From: Papaver somniferum
Lineage: Eukaryota; Streptophyta; Magnoliopsida; Ranunculales; Papaveraceae
Direction of reading: 5' to 3'
Assembly (NCBI RefSeq): GCF_003573695.1
Contig: NC_039363.1
Span: 161,464,747-161,528,746, forward strand
DNA length: 64,000 nucleotides
The stretch's first letter is position 1. Every line of letters begins with the position of its first letter. Positions 11,385-23,216 of this stretch are shown here, one piece after another. The position numbers and the translations under genes were made by a program. The notes under the pieces are model-generated. The model was not told where the DNA came from. It was given only the letters and a program-made list of their open reading frames with translations, and did no database searches.

Positions 11385-11708
11385 AACTCCAAAATCCAAA
11401 ACTCAAGCGAATCTAACAACGTCTTCTTCTACTTCTTAAATGGAGAGTTTCTACTTCTTAAGCGAATCGAACAGATTTTTCTTCTACTTTTAAAAGAGTC
11501 TCTACGAGATCGATGCTTCCAAATCTCGCAGATGATCTAAAAACGGAAGTTCTTCAGAGCTACAAATCCAGAATGAAAGAGAGGAAAGTTTTTTTGTGGT
11601 TGAGAAATGAGATAAGATCGATAATATTAGCAACAGAACATACGCGGTTCGAAATTCGCAACGGCAATACACTGTTGCGAAAAATTGATTTGTTTTTGAG
11701 AAACTTAC

Positions 11709-11931
11709 ACATGCAGTAGGACTCATTATTTCACATCTCATGTACTTTTGATCATCTGGATGACGAAAGCTATCTCTGATAATTGATGTGCAACGTCGAT
11801 GAACGTATAACTGCAGTACCTCTTGGTCCAGATATTTGTTGAACATCAGTTCACGAAGTACTTTTCTCATAATCATAATTTCTTCCCTGATTGTTGGATC
11901 TTCGAGTTTTGTTAGTTCCCAAGATACAGAG
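11709..11931 (-). pseudogene. Ulp1 domain, N-terminal exon
   Basis: The exon lies between a TTCTGCAG acceptor and a GTAAGTTT donor and encodes about 74 residues. NKYLDQEVLQLYV corresponds to the family's conserved LxDxxIxxY substrate-groove motif. Downstream in the host gene the next exon is 7605, so the CACTA-like element occupies the intron between them. The donor is intact immediately beside the insertion. Confidence 0.7.
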
Positions 11932-12042
11932 CTGCAGAATCATAAAGAAAATGTTAACATGGTGTACATAGTGGTGCACATACCTTTTTTACAATAATAT
12001 TCAATCATTCGTATAGTGCGAGGTATTGTTTTGTGAACTTAC

Positions 12043-12885
12043 GTCAGGCTTGCATAGTCGAAAAATTTTTGTATCCTTTTTTTGTCCCGTCCTGGTTCCA
12101 TGGCATGGTATAGTGGTGATTGAAGAACATCTGGCAGTGGGCGACAAGGATGATACCCATTTTCCTTTCTCTTTATTGGTGCATGATATCCTGGTTCTTC
12201 TCCCTCTTTGATCCCCTTGCCTTTTTAATCCACTTTTATCCTAACTTGTCTGGTTTTACCCTCGGCAATGAAATCAGGATCTAGTTGTTTTTTTTGCAGC
12301 TATCTTTGGTGGTGTCTTGGATAACTTACCATCTGCTTGTGTCCTCAACATCTCTGCTTCCTTCATCTTCCCTACTCTTGTCTTTGCTGGTGGTGTCTTC
12401 TGCTCTTGTACTTCTTGACTGCTAAAAAATTCATCTTCATGTTGTTGGATGAACTGCACTACTTCAGCAACGATCATTTCTCGTACATCTTCATTGGATA
12501 ATGATTTTTGCGACGACTCTTCTTTTGTATCTTCTTGGCTCAACAATGAAAATCTTGGAAAATCGTGGATCAGGGTTTCCATCTTTACCTTCATTTCAGA
12601 TGGTTCCGTTCTGCAATAACCTTTTTCAAGCTTTACGAATACAGTTTTAGACAAGTTATCTAGAAGCTCCTCAATTGATGTATAAGTCTCCTTCTCTATC
12701 TCTTCTCCTTGTGTGAGTAAAAAGACATCTTCTTCAACCGGCAACATGCCTTTAGGGTCCAGCTGAGATATGGCTTGAGCTGCGATTTTCTTAGCTTCAT
12801 CAATTTCAGCAGTTTGAGCGGTATTCCTCACATCTTGGTTATCAAGGTCTATCTGGTCTTGTTGATCTTCAGGGATTTCATTTGT
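12043..12885 (-). pseudogene. Ulp1-like gene, long linker exon
   Basis: The exon opens at a CCAAAG acceptor and ends at GTAAGTTC. It encodes an acidic, Glu/Gln-rich region, probably helical, followed by a Lys-rich TPPAKTRVGK-type segment. An in-frame stop follows TTRS at about 12274, and a shifted frame then continues to IQKFFDYASL at the donor. It joins the repeated acidic exons to the protease domain. Confidence 0.6.
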
Positions 12886-13038
12886 CTTTGGAAGAAAAGT
12901 GTTGGAAATGCAATTTTGTTAGGTTGTACAAAGTTGTACACTACTATACACACACATAAGAAATCACTAAGGTGTACATCCTGGTACACATGTACTGAAA
13001 ATGAAATGAAATGCGAGTTGGGATCATTTTCTTTATAC

Positions 13039-13116
13039 CTCGGATTGTTAGCAGTTTCAGACTCAACTCCCAGGCTTGTTCCATCCTCTTCTTCATTTGA
13101 CTTTCACAGATGCCTG
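13039..13116 (-). pseudogene. Ulp1-like gene, repeated small exon (copy 1)
   Basis: This 78-bp exon has a TTTTTCAG acceptor and GTATAAAG donor. In one frame it reads NEEED...GVESETANNPRY. A diverged copy of the same exon and its neighbouring intron lies at 29888-29980, on the other side of the LTR retrotransposon, and the acidic exon at 30075 ends with a similar ETSKNPKY. Confidence 0.6.
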
Positions 13117-13195
13117 CTGAAAAATACAATTTTATTTGATTTTTATCAGTGGTGTACAAGTATATACATATACAAAAAATGAAAAAAAATGCGAG

Positions 13196-13200
13196 CTTAG
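13196..13200. repeat. 5-bp target-site duplication, left copy (LTR retrotransposon)
   Basis: CTTAG here is repeated at 29852-29856, directly flanking TG...CA ends of the element 13201-29851. Confidence 0.85.
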
Positions 13201-13931
13201 TGTTGATGGTGGTTTTTAGCTTAGGGTTAAAATTGTAAAACCTTACATCTGATGTGACGTCACTCTGTAAGGAAACGGAGCCATGAGTGTCAACTTCTCC
13301 ACTGGCACACCTATTGAACCGATTCAATATATTTACATGAAATTTATCCAGACTGGACATGTAGCAACCATCCCAGATGAGCTATAAATTTCGACACCTC
13401 GCCAATACAAGACTCAATCTCCTAGATGAATTGTTCACTAGTATAGAGCCTAATGAGTGTATAAGCTCCTAGCTGCATTACTCACAAATGCCGGAGCCTG
13501 CTGAGTACTTTTCTTGTGCTATGTTCCCCAACAGAACCTTTAACATCGGTATGGCATGACGGATTTGTGTTCGCTCGCAGCAGATTAGCATGAACCTCCA
13601 AGTACCAAAATTAAGGCCATTGCACAAAATGCTCAGACAGAAAGCACACTGCATTCTATAAATAAGGATTTTTGTGGCAGCATACAAAATCCAGCCAATT
13701 ATTGTGATAACTCAAAAAAAACTCATAAACCAGACTAACTTGCAAAAATTAGGGTTTCGCACCCCGCGCAGCACACTAAACCCCTTGGTTGAAACTATGC
13801 TTAGCCAAACTAGGCAATTAAATCTGCCACAACGTACTGGAAGTGTGGCCACGCTCTAGCTTGCCGGCCCCACTTTCCATCGACCAATCAGGTGTCTCTA
13901 AAGCCGCCACACACACTAAAAGGGGAGCCAC

Positions 13932-15518
13932 TGATAAGCATGTATATGCTACATTTTATACCCATATTTATATTAGCTATGATACAATATTTTAGTTACT
14001 AATACTATTTTAATGCTTTTGTAGAAAGTACAAGTGAATTCGATCATCCAGCGAATAAACAACAAAATGTGAGACTTAATTGTGTTTGCGACGAAAATGG
14101 AAAAATGTGGTTGGCCTGGTACTTCCATATATCAGCAACCACAATAATGAAATGTGGTTTGCCTGGTATTTCCATGTATCAGCAACCACAATGATCAATT
14201 ATGTTGGCATGGTATTTCTATATATCAACAACACTTATTATGCTGGCCTGGTATTTCCATGTATCAGCAACCACAATTATGAAATGGGGTTGGCCTGGTA
14301 TTTTCATATATCAGCAACCACAATGATGAAACGAGGTTGGCCTGGTATTTCCATATATCAGCAACCACAATGGAAAAAATGACAAAATGTAGCTGGCATG
14401 GTATCTCCATATATATCAGCAGCATAAAATTGTTTCATAGGCGAGGCACAAACGCAGCAAATGAATTGAAACCAAATTGGGGTTGGCACATGCAGATTAA
14501 AATGGGAGTATTTTATCTTTCTTACTTTATTACAAATATATTCCACCGGGAAAGATGATTTATTTGCCATGTGAAGAATTAATTGAGGAATATTTACACG
14601 TGAGATTATTTTGGAAATAAAGTAACTCTTTCTTCATTTGGGAGATTTTGGAAATAAGGAGAGATTATTATTTCATTGGAAGAACGAGGTGGAAATACTA
14701 TTTGGGGAAAGATACTGATGACGACATCAACTTGCATGCAAGATATTTTCATAGAATAATTTATTTTGATTCTTTGATTAATGAAATAAAAGAAAGGGAA
14801 GGTTATAAGAAGGGGTGTCGACTATTTGAGAGGAGAGCCCGGCCATAGGGCCATAAGTAGAGAAGGGTTTTGAAGTTTTGTTTTTGATTCTTCATGTTTC
14901 ATTAGCTAGAATTTGATTTTAATATGTTTATGGCTTTTGATAATGCCGTGTCTAGCTAGAGTCATGTTAGGGTTTAGGTAGAAACCAATTTAATTGTGTA
15001 AACTCTACATTTATATGCTCAATAATGATTTGAATGACTAGTATTTTTTCTTCATATGGCTTGGTATTTTATTGTTCATGTGATTTTCTTGATTATTTAT
15101 GCTTTTCAATTGATATGGCGTGCTTTGGTTAAGTTCTTTGACGTGATATGCTTTAGGATTGATAGGTAATGTTTTAGAATCACTACCCATGAAGCAAAGA
15201 AAATTACAGCGGAGAAACAATATTTGAAAATGCATGGAATATATTTGTAATGACTAGTAGAATTTGCATAATTAATTGGTGGAAACCGAAAATCCTAATA
15301 ACCCGCTCTCATTTTGTTTACTGTTAGAATTATTATTATTTCATTTTGTTCCAAATTTCTGAAAATCGTTCAAACATCATCTTGTCGATTAGTTAGTTTT
15401 GATATTTATTAGTTGTAGTATTTCACACTCTTCGTGGGAACGACCTGTACTTGCCATTATTCTGCTAGTTAGATATTGTGCACTTGCAGTATTTTATTGT
15501 AGGTTTCCCAACCTACCA
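13932..15518 (+). repeat. 5' LTR of the small element
   Basis: TGATAAGC...CCTACCA, 1587 bp. It contains an internal tandem repeat at about 14098-14430 and should hold the element's promoter. Confidence 0.9.
14098..14430 (+). repeat. tandem repeat GGCCTGGTATTTCCATATATCAGCAACCACAAT in LTR
   Basis: About seven units of 40-60 bases share GGCCTGGTATTTCCAT and a CAGCAACCACAAT tail. Copy boundaries are irregular. The same array, with different unit content, occurs in the 3' LTR at about 16850-17205. Confidence 0.85.
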
Positions 15519-15524
15519 AGTTTT

Positions 15525-15542
15525 TGGCGCCGTTGTCGAGGA
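15525..15542 (+). promoter_or_regulatory. primer-binding site (tRNA-Asp type)
   Basis: TGGCGCCGTTGTCGAGGA lies 6 bases after the 5' LTR and is complementary to the 3' end of plant tRNA-Asp with two mismatches. Confidence 0.75.
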
Positions 15543-15734
15543 GTGGTTACGTAATACTCTCTGATTGATATCTTGTACATAGTTTATTTTTTTATTTTAT
15601 TTTTATTTTATTTTATTTTATTTTTTTCTGTACATAATTTATTTTATTTTTCTTTTAGTTTTCTTTTAATTCTTTTTACACAGTTTGCTTGGAATTTTCC
15701 AGATACCTTAGTTTGAAGTGCTACCAACGAAAAG

Positions 15735-15995
15735 ATGCACTCGCAAAGCTTTTGCAAGAGCCACTTGGAAGATCCATTAGTGGTTTGCTTAGCTCATTTT
15801 TGGTATGATTTTGACGATGATAGTGTTATATGTGAAGTCAATACCTTATTAGACTCCACACCACTGCTAGACACCAGTAAATGGAAACCCAAACTAGAAC
15901 CTCTAATTTTGTCAGAGTCTCGACTAGTTCTATTAGACGAGAAAGCTCCGACCTTGACCCTTAAGTCATTAAGTTCTGATTTTTTTTTGTCTTGA
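15735..15995 (+). pseudogene. short frame in the small retrotransposon
   Basis: The 86-residue frame includes PKLEPLIL and LTLKSL, vaguely like the linker before the protease in gypsy polyproteins. A related frame continues raggedly to about 16150. No Gag, protease or polymerase motif is present. I do not assign a function; it may be a relic of a longer coding region lost from this non-autonomous element. Confidence 0.35.
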
Positions 15996-16677
15996 TGATA
16001 TTGATAATGGAACCGTTTTAAATGATAATGGGTCTATGAGTCGTGATATTATTGCTCCATTGAGCTATTGTTCCGCGGATGAATTTGAACCAATATTAGC
16101 TGCGGAAATCATTTTAGCTGATTTAGAACCTGACTTAGAGAGTGCTCTGTGAATAGAAATTGTTAAACAATCTGAACATGTTGCTTATGGGAGTGATGTA
16201 ATTTGCACTTACAATTTTCTAGTGGGAATGAATTTAAACATCTTTCTGGAGGTTTATAGTATTTGCAGGTGCATATTTTCAGCTGACCGGATTAGTTGGG
16301 ATGATCCTCAACTTTTTAGACTCTATATATATGATTGGATGTCTACTTTGGGGTACCAACCTCACCTTGTTTGAGACTACATGCTATTGGCAAGTTGGGA
16401 GACAAATACATTTCGCTTCATGGGAGTCAACCCATCATATTTGTTCCATCTACTCTATCTCTTATTTTTATTGTTTATTTTTGTATTTCCCATCTTAATT
16501 TCTACGTTGGATGACTCAATTACATCAATGACAATATAATGTTTAAGTGTGGGGGAGTGGGTAATTATCCATATTTTTGCAGGTTTTCACTTTTCTTAGA
16601 ATTAAAAAAAATAAAAAATCAATTGCATAATATCTCTGTTTTGCTCGAAGACTAGCAAAATATAAGTGTGGGAGTGT

Positions 16678-18298
16678 TGATAAGCATGTATATGCTAGAT
16701 TTTATACCCATATTTATATTAGATATGATACAATATTTTAGTTACTAATACTATTTTAGTGCATTGGTAGAAAGTACAAGTGAATTCGATCATCCAGCGA
16801 ATAAACAACAAAATGTGAGACTTAATGGTGTTTGCGACGAAAATGGAAAAATGTGGTTGGCCTGGTACTTCCATATATCAACAACCACAATGATGAAATG
16901 TGGTTGGCCTGGTATTTCCATGTATCAGCAACCACAATGATCAATTATGCTGGCCTGGTATTTCTAAATATCAGCAGCACTTATTATGCTGGCCTGGTAT
17001 TTCCATGAATCAGCAGCCGGGTTGGCTTGGTATTTCCATGTATCAGCAACCATAATTATGAAATGGGGTTGGCCTGGTATTTCCATATATCAACAACCAC
17101 AATGATGAAATGTGGTTGGCCTGGTATTTCCATATATCAGCAACCACAATGAAAAAAATGACAAAATGTAGCTGGCCTGGTATCTCCATATATATCATCA
17201 GCATAAAATTGTTTCATATGCGAGGCACAAACGCAGCAAATGAATTGAAATCGAAGTGGGGTTGGCACATGCAAACTGAAAATGGGAGTATTTTATCTTT
17301 CTTACTTTATTACAAATATATTCCACCGGGAAAGATAATTTATTTTCCATGTGAAGAATTAATTGAGGAATATTTACACGTGAGATTATTTTGGAAATAA
17401 AGTAACTCTTTCTTCATTTGGGAGATTTTGGAAATAAGGAGAGATTATTATTTCATTGGAAGAACGAGGTGGCAATACTATTTGGGGAAAGATACTGATG
17501 ACGACATCAACTTGCATGCAAGATATTTTCATAGAATAATTTATTTTGATTTTTTGATTAATGAAATAAAAGAAAGGGAAGGTTATAAGAAGTAGTGTCG
17601 ACTATTTGAGAGGAGAGCTCGGCCACATGGCCGTAAGTAGAGAAGGGTTTTGAAGTTTTTTTTTTGATTCTTCATTTTTCATTAGCTAGAGTTTGTGTTT
17701 AATATGTTTATGGCTTTTGAGAAAGCCATGTCTAGCTAGAGTCATGTTAGGGTTTAGGTAGAAACCAATTTAACGGTGTAAACTCTACATTTATATGCTC
17801 AATAATGATTTGAATGACTAGTAGTTTTTCTTCATATGGCTTGGTATTTTATTGTTCATGTGATTTTCTTGGTTATTTATGCTTTTCAATTGATATGGCG
17901 TGCTTTGATTAAGTTCTTTGACGTGATATGCTTTAGGATTGATAGGTAATGCTTTAGAATCACTACCCATGAAGCGAAGAAAATTACAGCGGAGAAACAA
18001 TATTTCAAAATACATGGAATATATTTTTAATGACTAGTAGAATTTGCATAATTAATTGGTGGAAACCGAAAATCCTAATAACCCGCTCTCATTTTGTTTA
18101 CTGTTAGAATTATTATTATTTCATTTTGTTCCAAATTTCTGAAAATCGTTCAAACATCATCTTGTCGATTAGTTAGTATTGATATTAATTAGTAGTAGTA
18201 TTTCACACTCCTCATGGAAACGACCTGTACTTGCCATTGTTCAGCTAGTTAGACACTGTGCACTTGCAGTATTTTATTGTAGGTTTCCCAACCTACCA
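16678..18298 (+). repeat. 3' LTR of the small element
   Basis: TGATAAGC...CCTACCA, 1621 bp, colinear with the 5' LTR. It carries a differing copy number in the tandem array at about 16850-17205. Confidence 0.9.
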
Positions 18299-18409
18299 GC
18301 CACCCCCATGCTTGGTCGGCCCTCTACTTTCATTGACCAATTAGGTTGTTCCAAACCCGCCGCAGCCTTAAAAGAGGTTTCCTAACTAAGCTGGTTTCCC
18401 AAAAACCCG

Positions 18410-18765
18410 CGTCAACATGCCAATCGACATGCCAAACATGCCAAGCAGCATGCCAAACTCACCAAGCGCGCGTGCCATATTCACATGCCAATCTGCATGC
18501 CAAACATGCCAAGCATCATGCCATACTCGCTAAGCGTGCGTGCCATACGCACATGCCAATCGACATGCCAAACATGCGAAGAAGCATGCCAAACTCGCTA
18601 AGCGCGCGTGCCATACGCACATGCCAATCGGCATGCCAAACATGCCAAGCAGCATGCCAAGCGCGCCAAGCGCACATGCCAGACGCACATTCCAAGCAGC
18701 ATGCCAAACTCGCCAAGCGCGCATGCCAGACGCACATGCCAATCGGCATGCCATACATGCTAATT
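18410..18765 (+). repeat. CATGCCAATCGGCATGCC tandem array in the large LTR
   Basis: Units of about 70 bases are built from CATGCCAATCGGCATGCCAA, CAAGCAGCATGCC and GCCAAGCGCGCGTGCCATACGCA. Similar arrays occur twice in the 3' LTR (27865-28250 and 28405-28715). Long frames in this array on both strands are compositional and not genes. The CAATCGGCATG word contains short palindromes that could pair. Confidence 0.85.
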
Positions 18766-19155
18766 AGGGTTTCGGCATGCTAAACCCTAATTTAGACAAA
18801 ATTGCCAGGCGCCGACGGAAGGTAGCCATAATCAATGGCTATCCTTCCTCATGAGATGCAATATCAGCCATCCAAGTTCACTACTGAGCTGACAGACTTG
18901 TGGAAACTTTCAGGCGACCGCCTAAACTAATGGCCATGGCTACGCCAGGCGCCACTTGCACCACCGTGCCACTAGCATGCACGAGCCATGCCTCATTGCC
19001 ACTGGCGTGCACCAAAACGCCACTGCGCCATCTTCATGAACCAACACAAGGTAGCCACAATCAACGACTACCCTTATTTCATAAGATGCGATCTCAGCCA
19101 TCAAAGTTCGCCACCAAGCCGGCAAGCTTGTGGCAAGTTTTAGTCGATCAACCGA
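18766..19155 (+). other. continuation of the 5' LTR
   Basis: This is LTR sequence (from TTAGGGTTTCGGCATGC onward), colinear with 28705-29105 of the 3' LTR. No gene is seen. Confidence 0.7.
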
Positions 19156-21846
19156 TGAAAAAGCGGGGGTACAACAACCACACCCAATATGTTGCTTAGC
19201 AATCTGTATGGACAAACTCCAATATAATTTCTAGAGAATCAACTAGACAGTCAGACTCAATCTAGATAAAAGTATATCAAGGAGTTAATATCTCTCTCTT
19301 GATTTGATTTACTCAAGCAAAATCTGCGAGTCCTAATCAAATACAAGGAATAACTTGGATGGTACCAAAGACCAATATCCAAGTGTCAATCAATTTAAAT
19401 CAACATCCAAAAGGTTGGATATTCTAATTGATTGATCTTCAACGCACAACCTGTATTATTTCAATTATAAAGATAATATAATGCAAAATAAAAATAACAA
19501 AGACACACCAGAATTTTGTTAACGAGGAACCCGCAAATGCAGAAAAACCCCGGGACCTAGTCCAAATTGAACACATACTGTATTAAGCCGCTACAGACAC
19601 TAGCCTACTCCAAGCTAACTTCGGACTAAACTGTAGTTGAACCCAAATCAGTCTCCCACCGATCAAAGGTACAGTTGTAATCCCTACGCCTTTGATCCCA
19701 GCAGGGTACTGCGCACTTGATTCCCTTAGATGATCTCACCCAGAACTAAGAGTTTCTACGACCCAAAATCGCAGGCTTTGACAATAAACAAATCTGTCTC
19801 ACACAGAGAAGTCTATCAAAGGATCAATCTGTCTCCCACAGATAAACTCTAAAGCTTTTGTTTCGTCTTTTGATAATAATCAAGGTGAACAGGAACCATT
19901 TGATAATCCGGTTTTATATTCCCGAAGAACAGCCTAGAGTTATCAATCACCTCACAACAATCTTAATCGTATGGTAACGAAACAAGATGTTGTGGAATCA
20001 CAAACAATGAGACGAAGATGTTTGTGACTACTTTTTATATCTTGCCTATCGGAGATATCAATCTCAAGCCAATCAATCTGATTGTACTCGTACGATAGAA
20101 GATGCAAGATCATATCACACAACTACAATAAAAGTAGTATCGGCCTGGCTTCACAATCCCAATGAAGTCTTTAAGTCGTTAACCTAGTTTTAGAAGAAGA
20201 AAACCAAAGGTTAAAGGAGAAACGACTCTAGCACGCAAACTAGTATCACAGTAAGGTGTGGGAATTAGTTTTGCACAATACTAGATGTCTCCTTTATATA
20301 GTCTTTCAAATCAGGGTTTGCAATTAAGTTACCTTGGTAACACAATCAATATCCACCGTTATATGAAAACCTGATTTAGATTAAAGCTAATATTTCTCAA
20401 CCGTTAGATCGAAAATTTAGCTTGTTACACACACTTGACAATGCACACTTCTAGGTTTGTTAACCGTACCCAAACATATGCAATTGTTGGTTCAACAATA
20501 GTTAACGAAAAGGTTAGCCATATGAGCATTTCATATCAACCATGTTCTTCTTCACCATAACTAGTTCAAATGACTTCAATATGAACTAGTTAGAGAGTTG
20601 TTCAATTGCAAGAAAATCTCATGTACTACACAAGACACAATTGAAGCAAAGATGATTTGATTCACTTGAATCGGTTCATGAACTTTTATAGTCATGGTTT
20701 GCAAACTGCATTCCTTAGTCTTTTTAAGTTTAAGTTCAGAAATGATATTCAGATATATAACCTTCTCAAGTTCGCAGACTAGGTTCGCGGACTTAAGTTA
20801 CCGGGCAGAGTTTACAAACTCCAGCAGAGATTCTCGGGTATGAGAACTTCGCCGGTTTGCGGACTGAGTTCGCGGACTTAGCTTCACGCAAATAGTTTGT
20901 CAACTCCAGCAAAAATTCTCGGGTTTGAGAACTTCGGCAGTTCACGGACTGAGTGCGCGGACTTGGCTCACGCCATTCTTCCGGTTCTCTTGATCAACAA
21001 AGTTCTCAAACTTTGGTTCAAGGAATATGACTTATACATAAATGTGTTTCCACAACAATGCTTATGTCCAACATTGGTTATGTAATCTAAACTCTCATTT
21101 CAATCATTGAAACATTCTTAGAGGACGTTATATAGTTGTTACACCATTTCTCGTCAAAGCAATTTTCAAGATGATTGAAACATATCATGACTTTCGTCAC
21201 TAGGTAAAGATAAACTTGATCGAAGCGAAAAGCTTACCAGCACATATTTCGAGATATAGATAGGCGAGGTATACTCGGCTCGAAATACCAAATGTGTATA
21301 ATCCAAGTATATATATATAGCATACGAGTTCTTGTATCAAAGAGTAGGAGATAGAGTAGATAGACTTTTGAGTGATAGATAAGTTCAAGTCTTCACATAC
21401 CTTTTTGTCGAGAAGTTCCACCGGTTCCTTGAGTAATTCTTCTACTTGTATGATGAAACGCCATGAAGTCCTTGAGTTTAACTACACTTTCTATCCTAGT
21501 CCGAGACTTAGCTATAATAGACTAGAAATCAAGACTTATAGTTTTTATCACTAACATTGACAAACATGCTTGAGATAGCAACGCATGCGAGTTCGACCGA
21601 GCAATGCTCTAACAATCTCCCCCTTTGTCAATTTTAGTGACAAAACTATCAATACATATGGAATACGAAAAAGATAAAGAAACTTTAGTAGCTCCTATTC
21701 CACATGTCTAATTTCAACATTCCTCGAAATATTCGTCACTTCCAAGTACTCCAATGATCCCAAAGGTTGTAAGTTTAACATCACCGCTGTTGAAGATCCG
21801 TAGCTATAACAATGAGAAAACATAGTTCTCGATCATTGTTAACATC
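19156..21846 (-). mobile_element. deleted SIRE-like copia element (one LTR plus a 3' stub)
   Basis: A full LTR, read on the minus strand, spans 21614 to 19156 (TGTTAGAGC...GCTTTTTCA). It is preceded by the family's polypurine tract and about 230 bases of 3' noncoding sequence (21615-21846). There is no 5' LTR, gag or pol. Yet ACCGA flanks the whole unit (19151-19155 and 21847-21851), and the 3' LTR of the host element keeps the empty site. The outer 5' end still reads TGTTA, which suggests an internal deletion that left about five bases of the 5' LTR. It is not a normal solo LTR. Confidence 0.8.
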
Positions 21847-22592
21847 ACCGAGATGATCCTAATAGCATCACATGCTATTTACCTGCGGCAAGCCTCTCAA
21901 TTTCAACTTTCCACACGTAGCAAAGTGCTACATGTTTTCCAAGGAAACACTCGAGACATCAAAACATGTCACAAACTGGGGGATACTCATCAGGGTATTG
22001 GTCTGGCGGTTTACAGCGTGCAATGTGCAATACGCCCGTTACAAGAAAGTGTTATGAAGCGAGGATGTTAGTAATGTCAAGAAGTAATGGTGAAACGTAT
22101 CCTTCATTATGGAAACATCAATTCCACGCGTTACCCGTTACTCTTTTCTTCCACCACTCAACCGTCTTCACTTCCTACGAGACCAGGGTATGTTTTATTG
22201 CGACTTGTATAAATAGGTCTCACCTATTTCCACTAAACACAAGTTTTTGGTCAGGAGAACAATACCACATCTAGAAGTCATCTGATAGGTTTTCATTCAG
22301 CTAGTCAGTCCAACTTTATGATACAAGTCACAAAACACTCACATCTCCAGAATCAACTATTCTGGTCTCAACACTTTCTTCGCTTCCCTCCCTAAGACCA
22401 ACTCTTCTTCTTCACTTTTTGACCGAAGTAAGCCTTGAACGACCATTTCTTGGTTTAGGCCAGGATTGTACAAATTGATCTCTCAAATCAAAAGTACTCC
22501 CGTGCAGTACATTGTTTAGGGTTTAGACTAAGTTTTTCACCCACTCACACGAAATTACCAAAATCAGCAGAAACGGTTTTCACCCACAAACA

Positions 22593-23216
22593 ATTGACGA
22601 CCACAGTGGGAGATTAATCTATCGGTTACAATATCAACTTACAATTCCAAATTTCATTCTTCAAACCCAGATATCAAGATGGAAGAAGCAAACGACGCAG
22701 GGTTCAACGACTCAGTTGTCAGTTATTACACGATGAGGAATGACTGGGGACTTCTCACAGTCACAACGGCGTCGCCCACGAAACTCATACTTGTGCCCGG
22801 AAGATCCATTCTGTTGTGAGACCCTAGAAGCGATCATGATCAAAACAACATTATTCTAAAATTCATTCCAAAGAATAATCTAAAACCCTCATAGGTAACA
22901 ACTATCTATCAAACCAAAATCCAATAAACTAGGCGTTTCATTTGCCTCTAAAAAAAAAGAAAAACATAAGCAAAGGAAGTTCAGAAGACAGGAGATATTC
23001 AAGGAAAATCATTTAGCAACGGCTTGCTCTTCTTGGAGAGAGCCTCATTCGCTCTTTGGATGGCCGCCCGTTTCTGCTTCAACTTCCTGGGCAACCTTTC
23101 GATTTCTGCTTCCTGTTGATTGATCACATCCGCGGAGGGGCCTTCAGTCGCATAAGCCTGCAACTTTTAGATCTCAGAAAAACCCTCAAATAACCAGGGA
23201 GCGTTGAACTTAAAGT
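22593..23216 (+). other. 5' internal region of the large LTR retrotransposon
   Basis: A primer-site-like sequence at 22596-22612 is followed by a short plus-strand frame (about 22679-22820) that matches no Gag I recognise. The rest, to 23216, is low-complexity noncoding sequence beyond the end of the antisense gene. Confidence 0.45.

Larger units (their letters stand above)
7865..11700 (-). mobile_element. CACTA-like element carrying captured gene fragments
   Basis: The left end reads CACTACACCAAATTTAATG. The right end, read inward, is a degenerate version that keeps CAAAT and GCAACAG at nearly the same offsets. Three-base AAA sequences flank both sides (7862-7864 and 11701-11703), matching the 3-bp duplication of CACTA elements. 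Both subterminal regions repeat GCAACAG/CGCAACA words, as CACTA elements do. No transposase frame is visible, so it is non-autonomous. Its interior holds exon pieces of at least two unrelated genes on the minus strand: RAD51 and NADPH-cytochrome P450 reductase. The right terminus lacks a clean CACTA, so the class call is moderate. It could be another TIR element. Confidence 0.6.
13932..18298 (+). mobile_element. small non-autonomous LTR retrotransposon inside the 5' LTR
   Basis: Two LTRs of about 1.6 kb (13932-15518 and 16678-18298) begin TGATAAGC and end CCTACCA, and the element is flanked by GCCAC on both sides (13927-13931 and 18299-18303). The interior is only 1.16 kb and encodes no enzyme, only one short decayed frame (15735-15995). 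The primer-binding site at 15525 matches the 3' end of plant tRNA-Asp with two differences, as in many gypsy-type elements. A purine-rich AAGTGTGGGAGTGT precedes the 3' LTR. The two LTRs are highly similar apart from a few indels, so the insertion looks fairly recent. Confidence 0.9.
13201..22592 (+). repeat. 5' LTR, interrupted twice
   Basis: Native parts are 13201-13931, 18304-19155 and 21852-22592, with short duplications of GCCAC and ACCGA at the two breaks. Both break sites have matching empty sites in the 3' LTR (near 27757-27768 and 29115-29121). The middle part contains the CATGCC repeat array. Confidence 0.85.

Noticed and set aside
14098..14430. CRISPR-like look of regularly repeated units
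   Set aside because: Units are tandem without unique spacers, inside a plant LTR. CRISPR arrays are not found in plant nuclear genomes.
18346..18783. Long overlapping frames on both strands rich in M, P, H, C, W
   Set aside because: They lie in the CATGCC tandem array. Several frames stay open simply because the repeat lacks stops, and no domain is recognisable. The same holds at 27840-28710.
18757..18790. AAACCCTAA words resembling plant telomere repeats
   Set aside because: Only one or two copies occur, as part of the LTR, with no tandem array.
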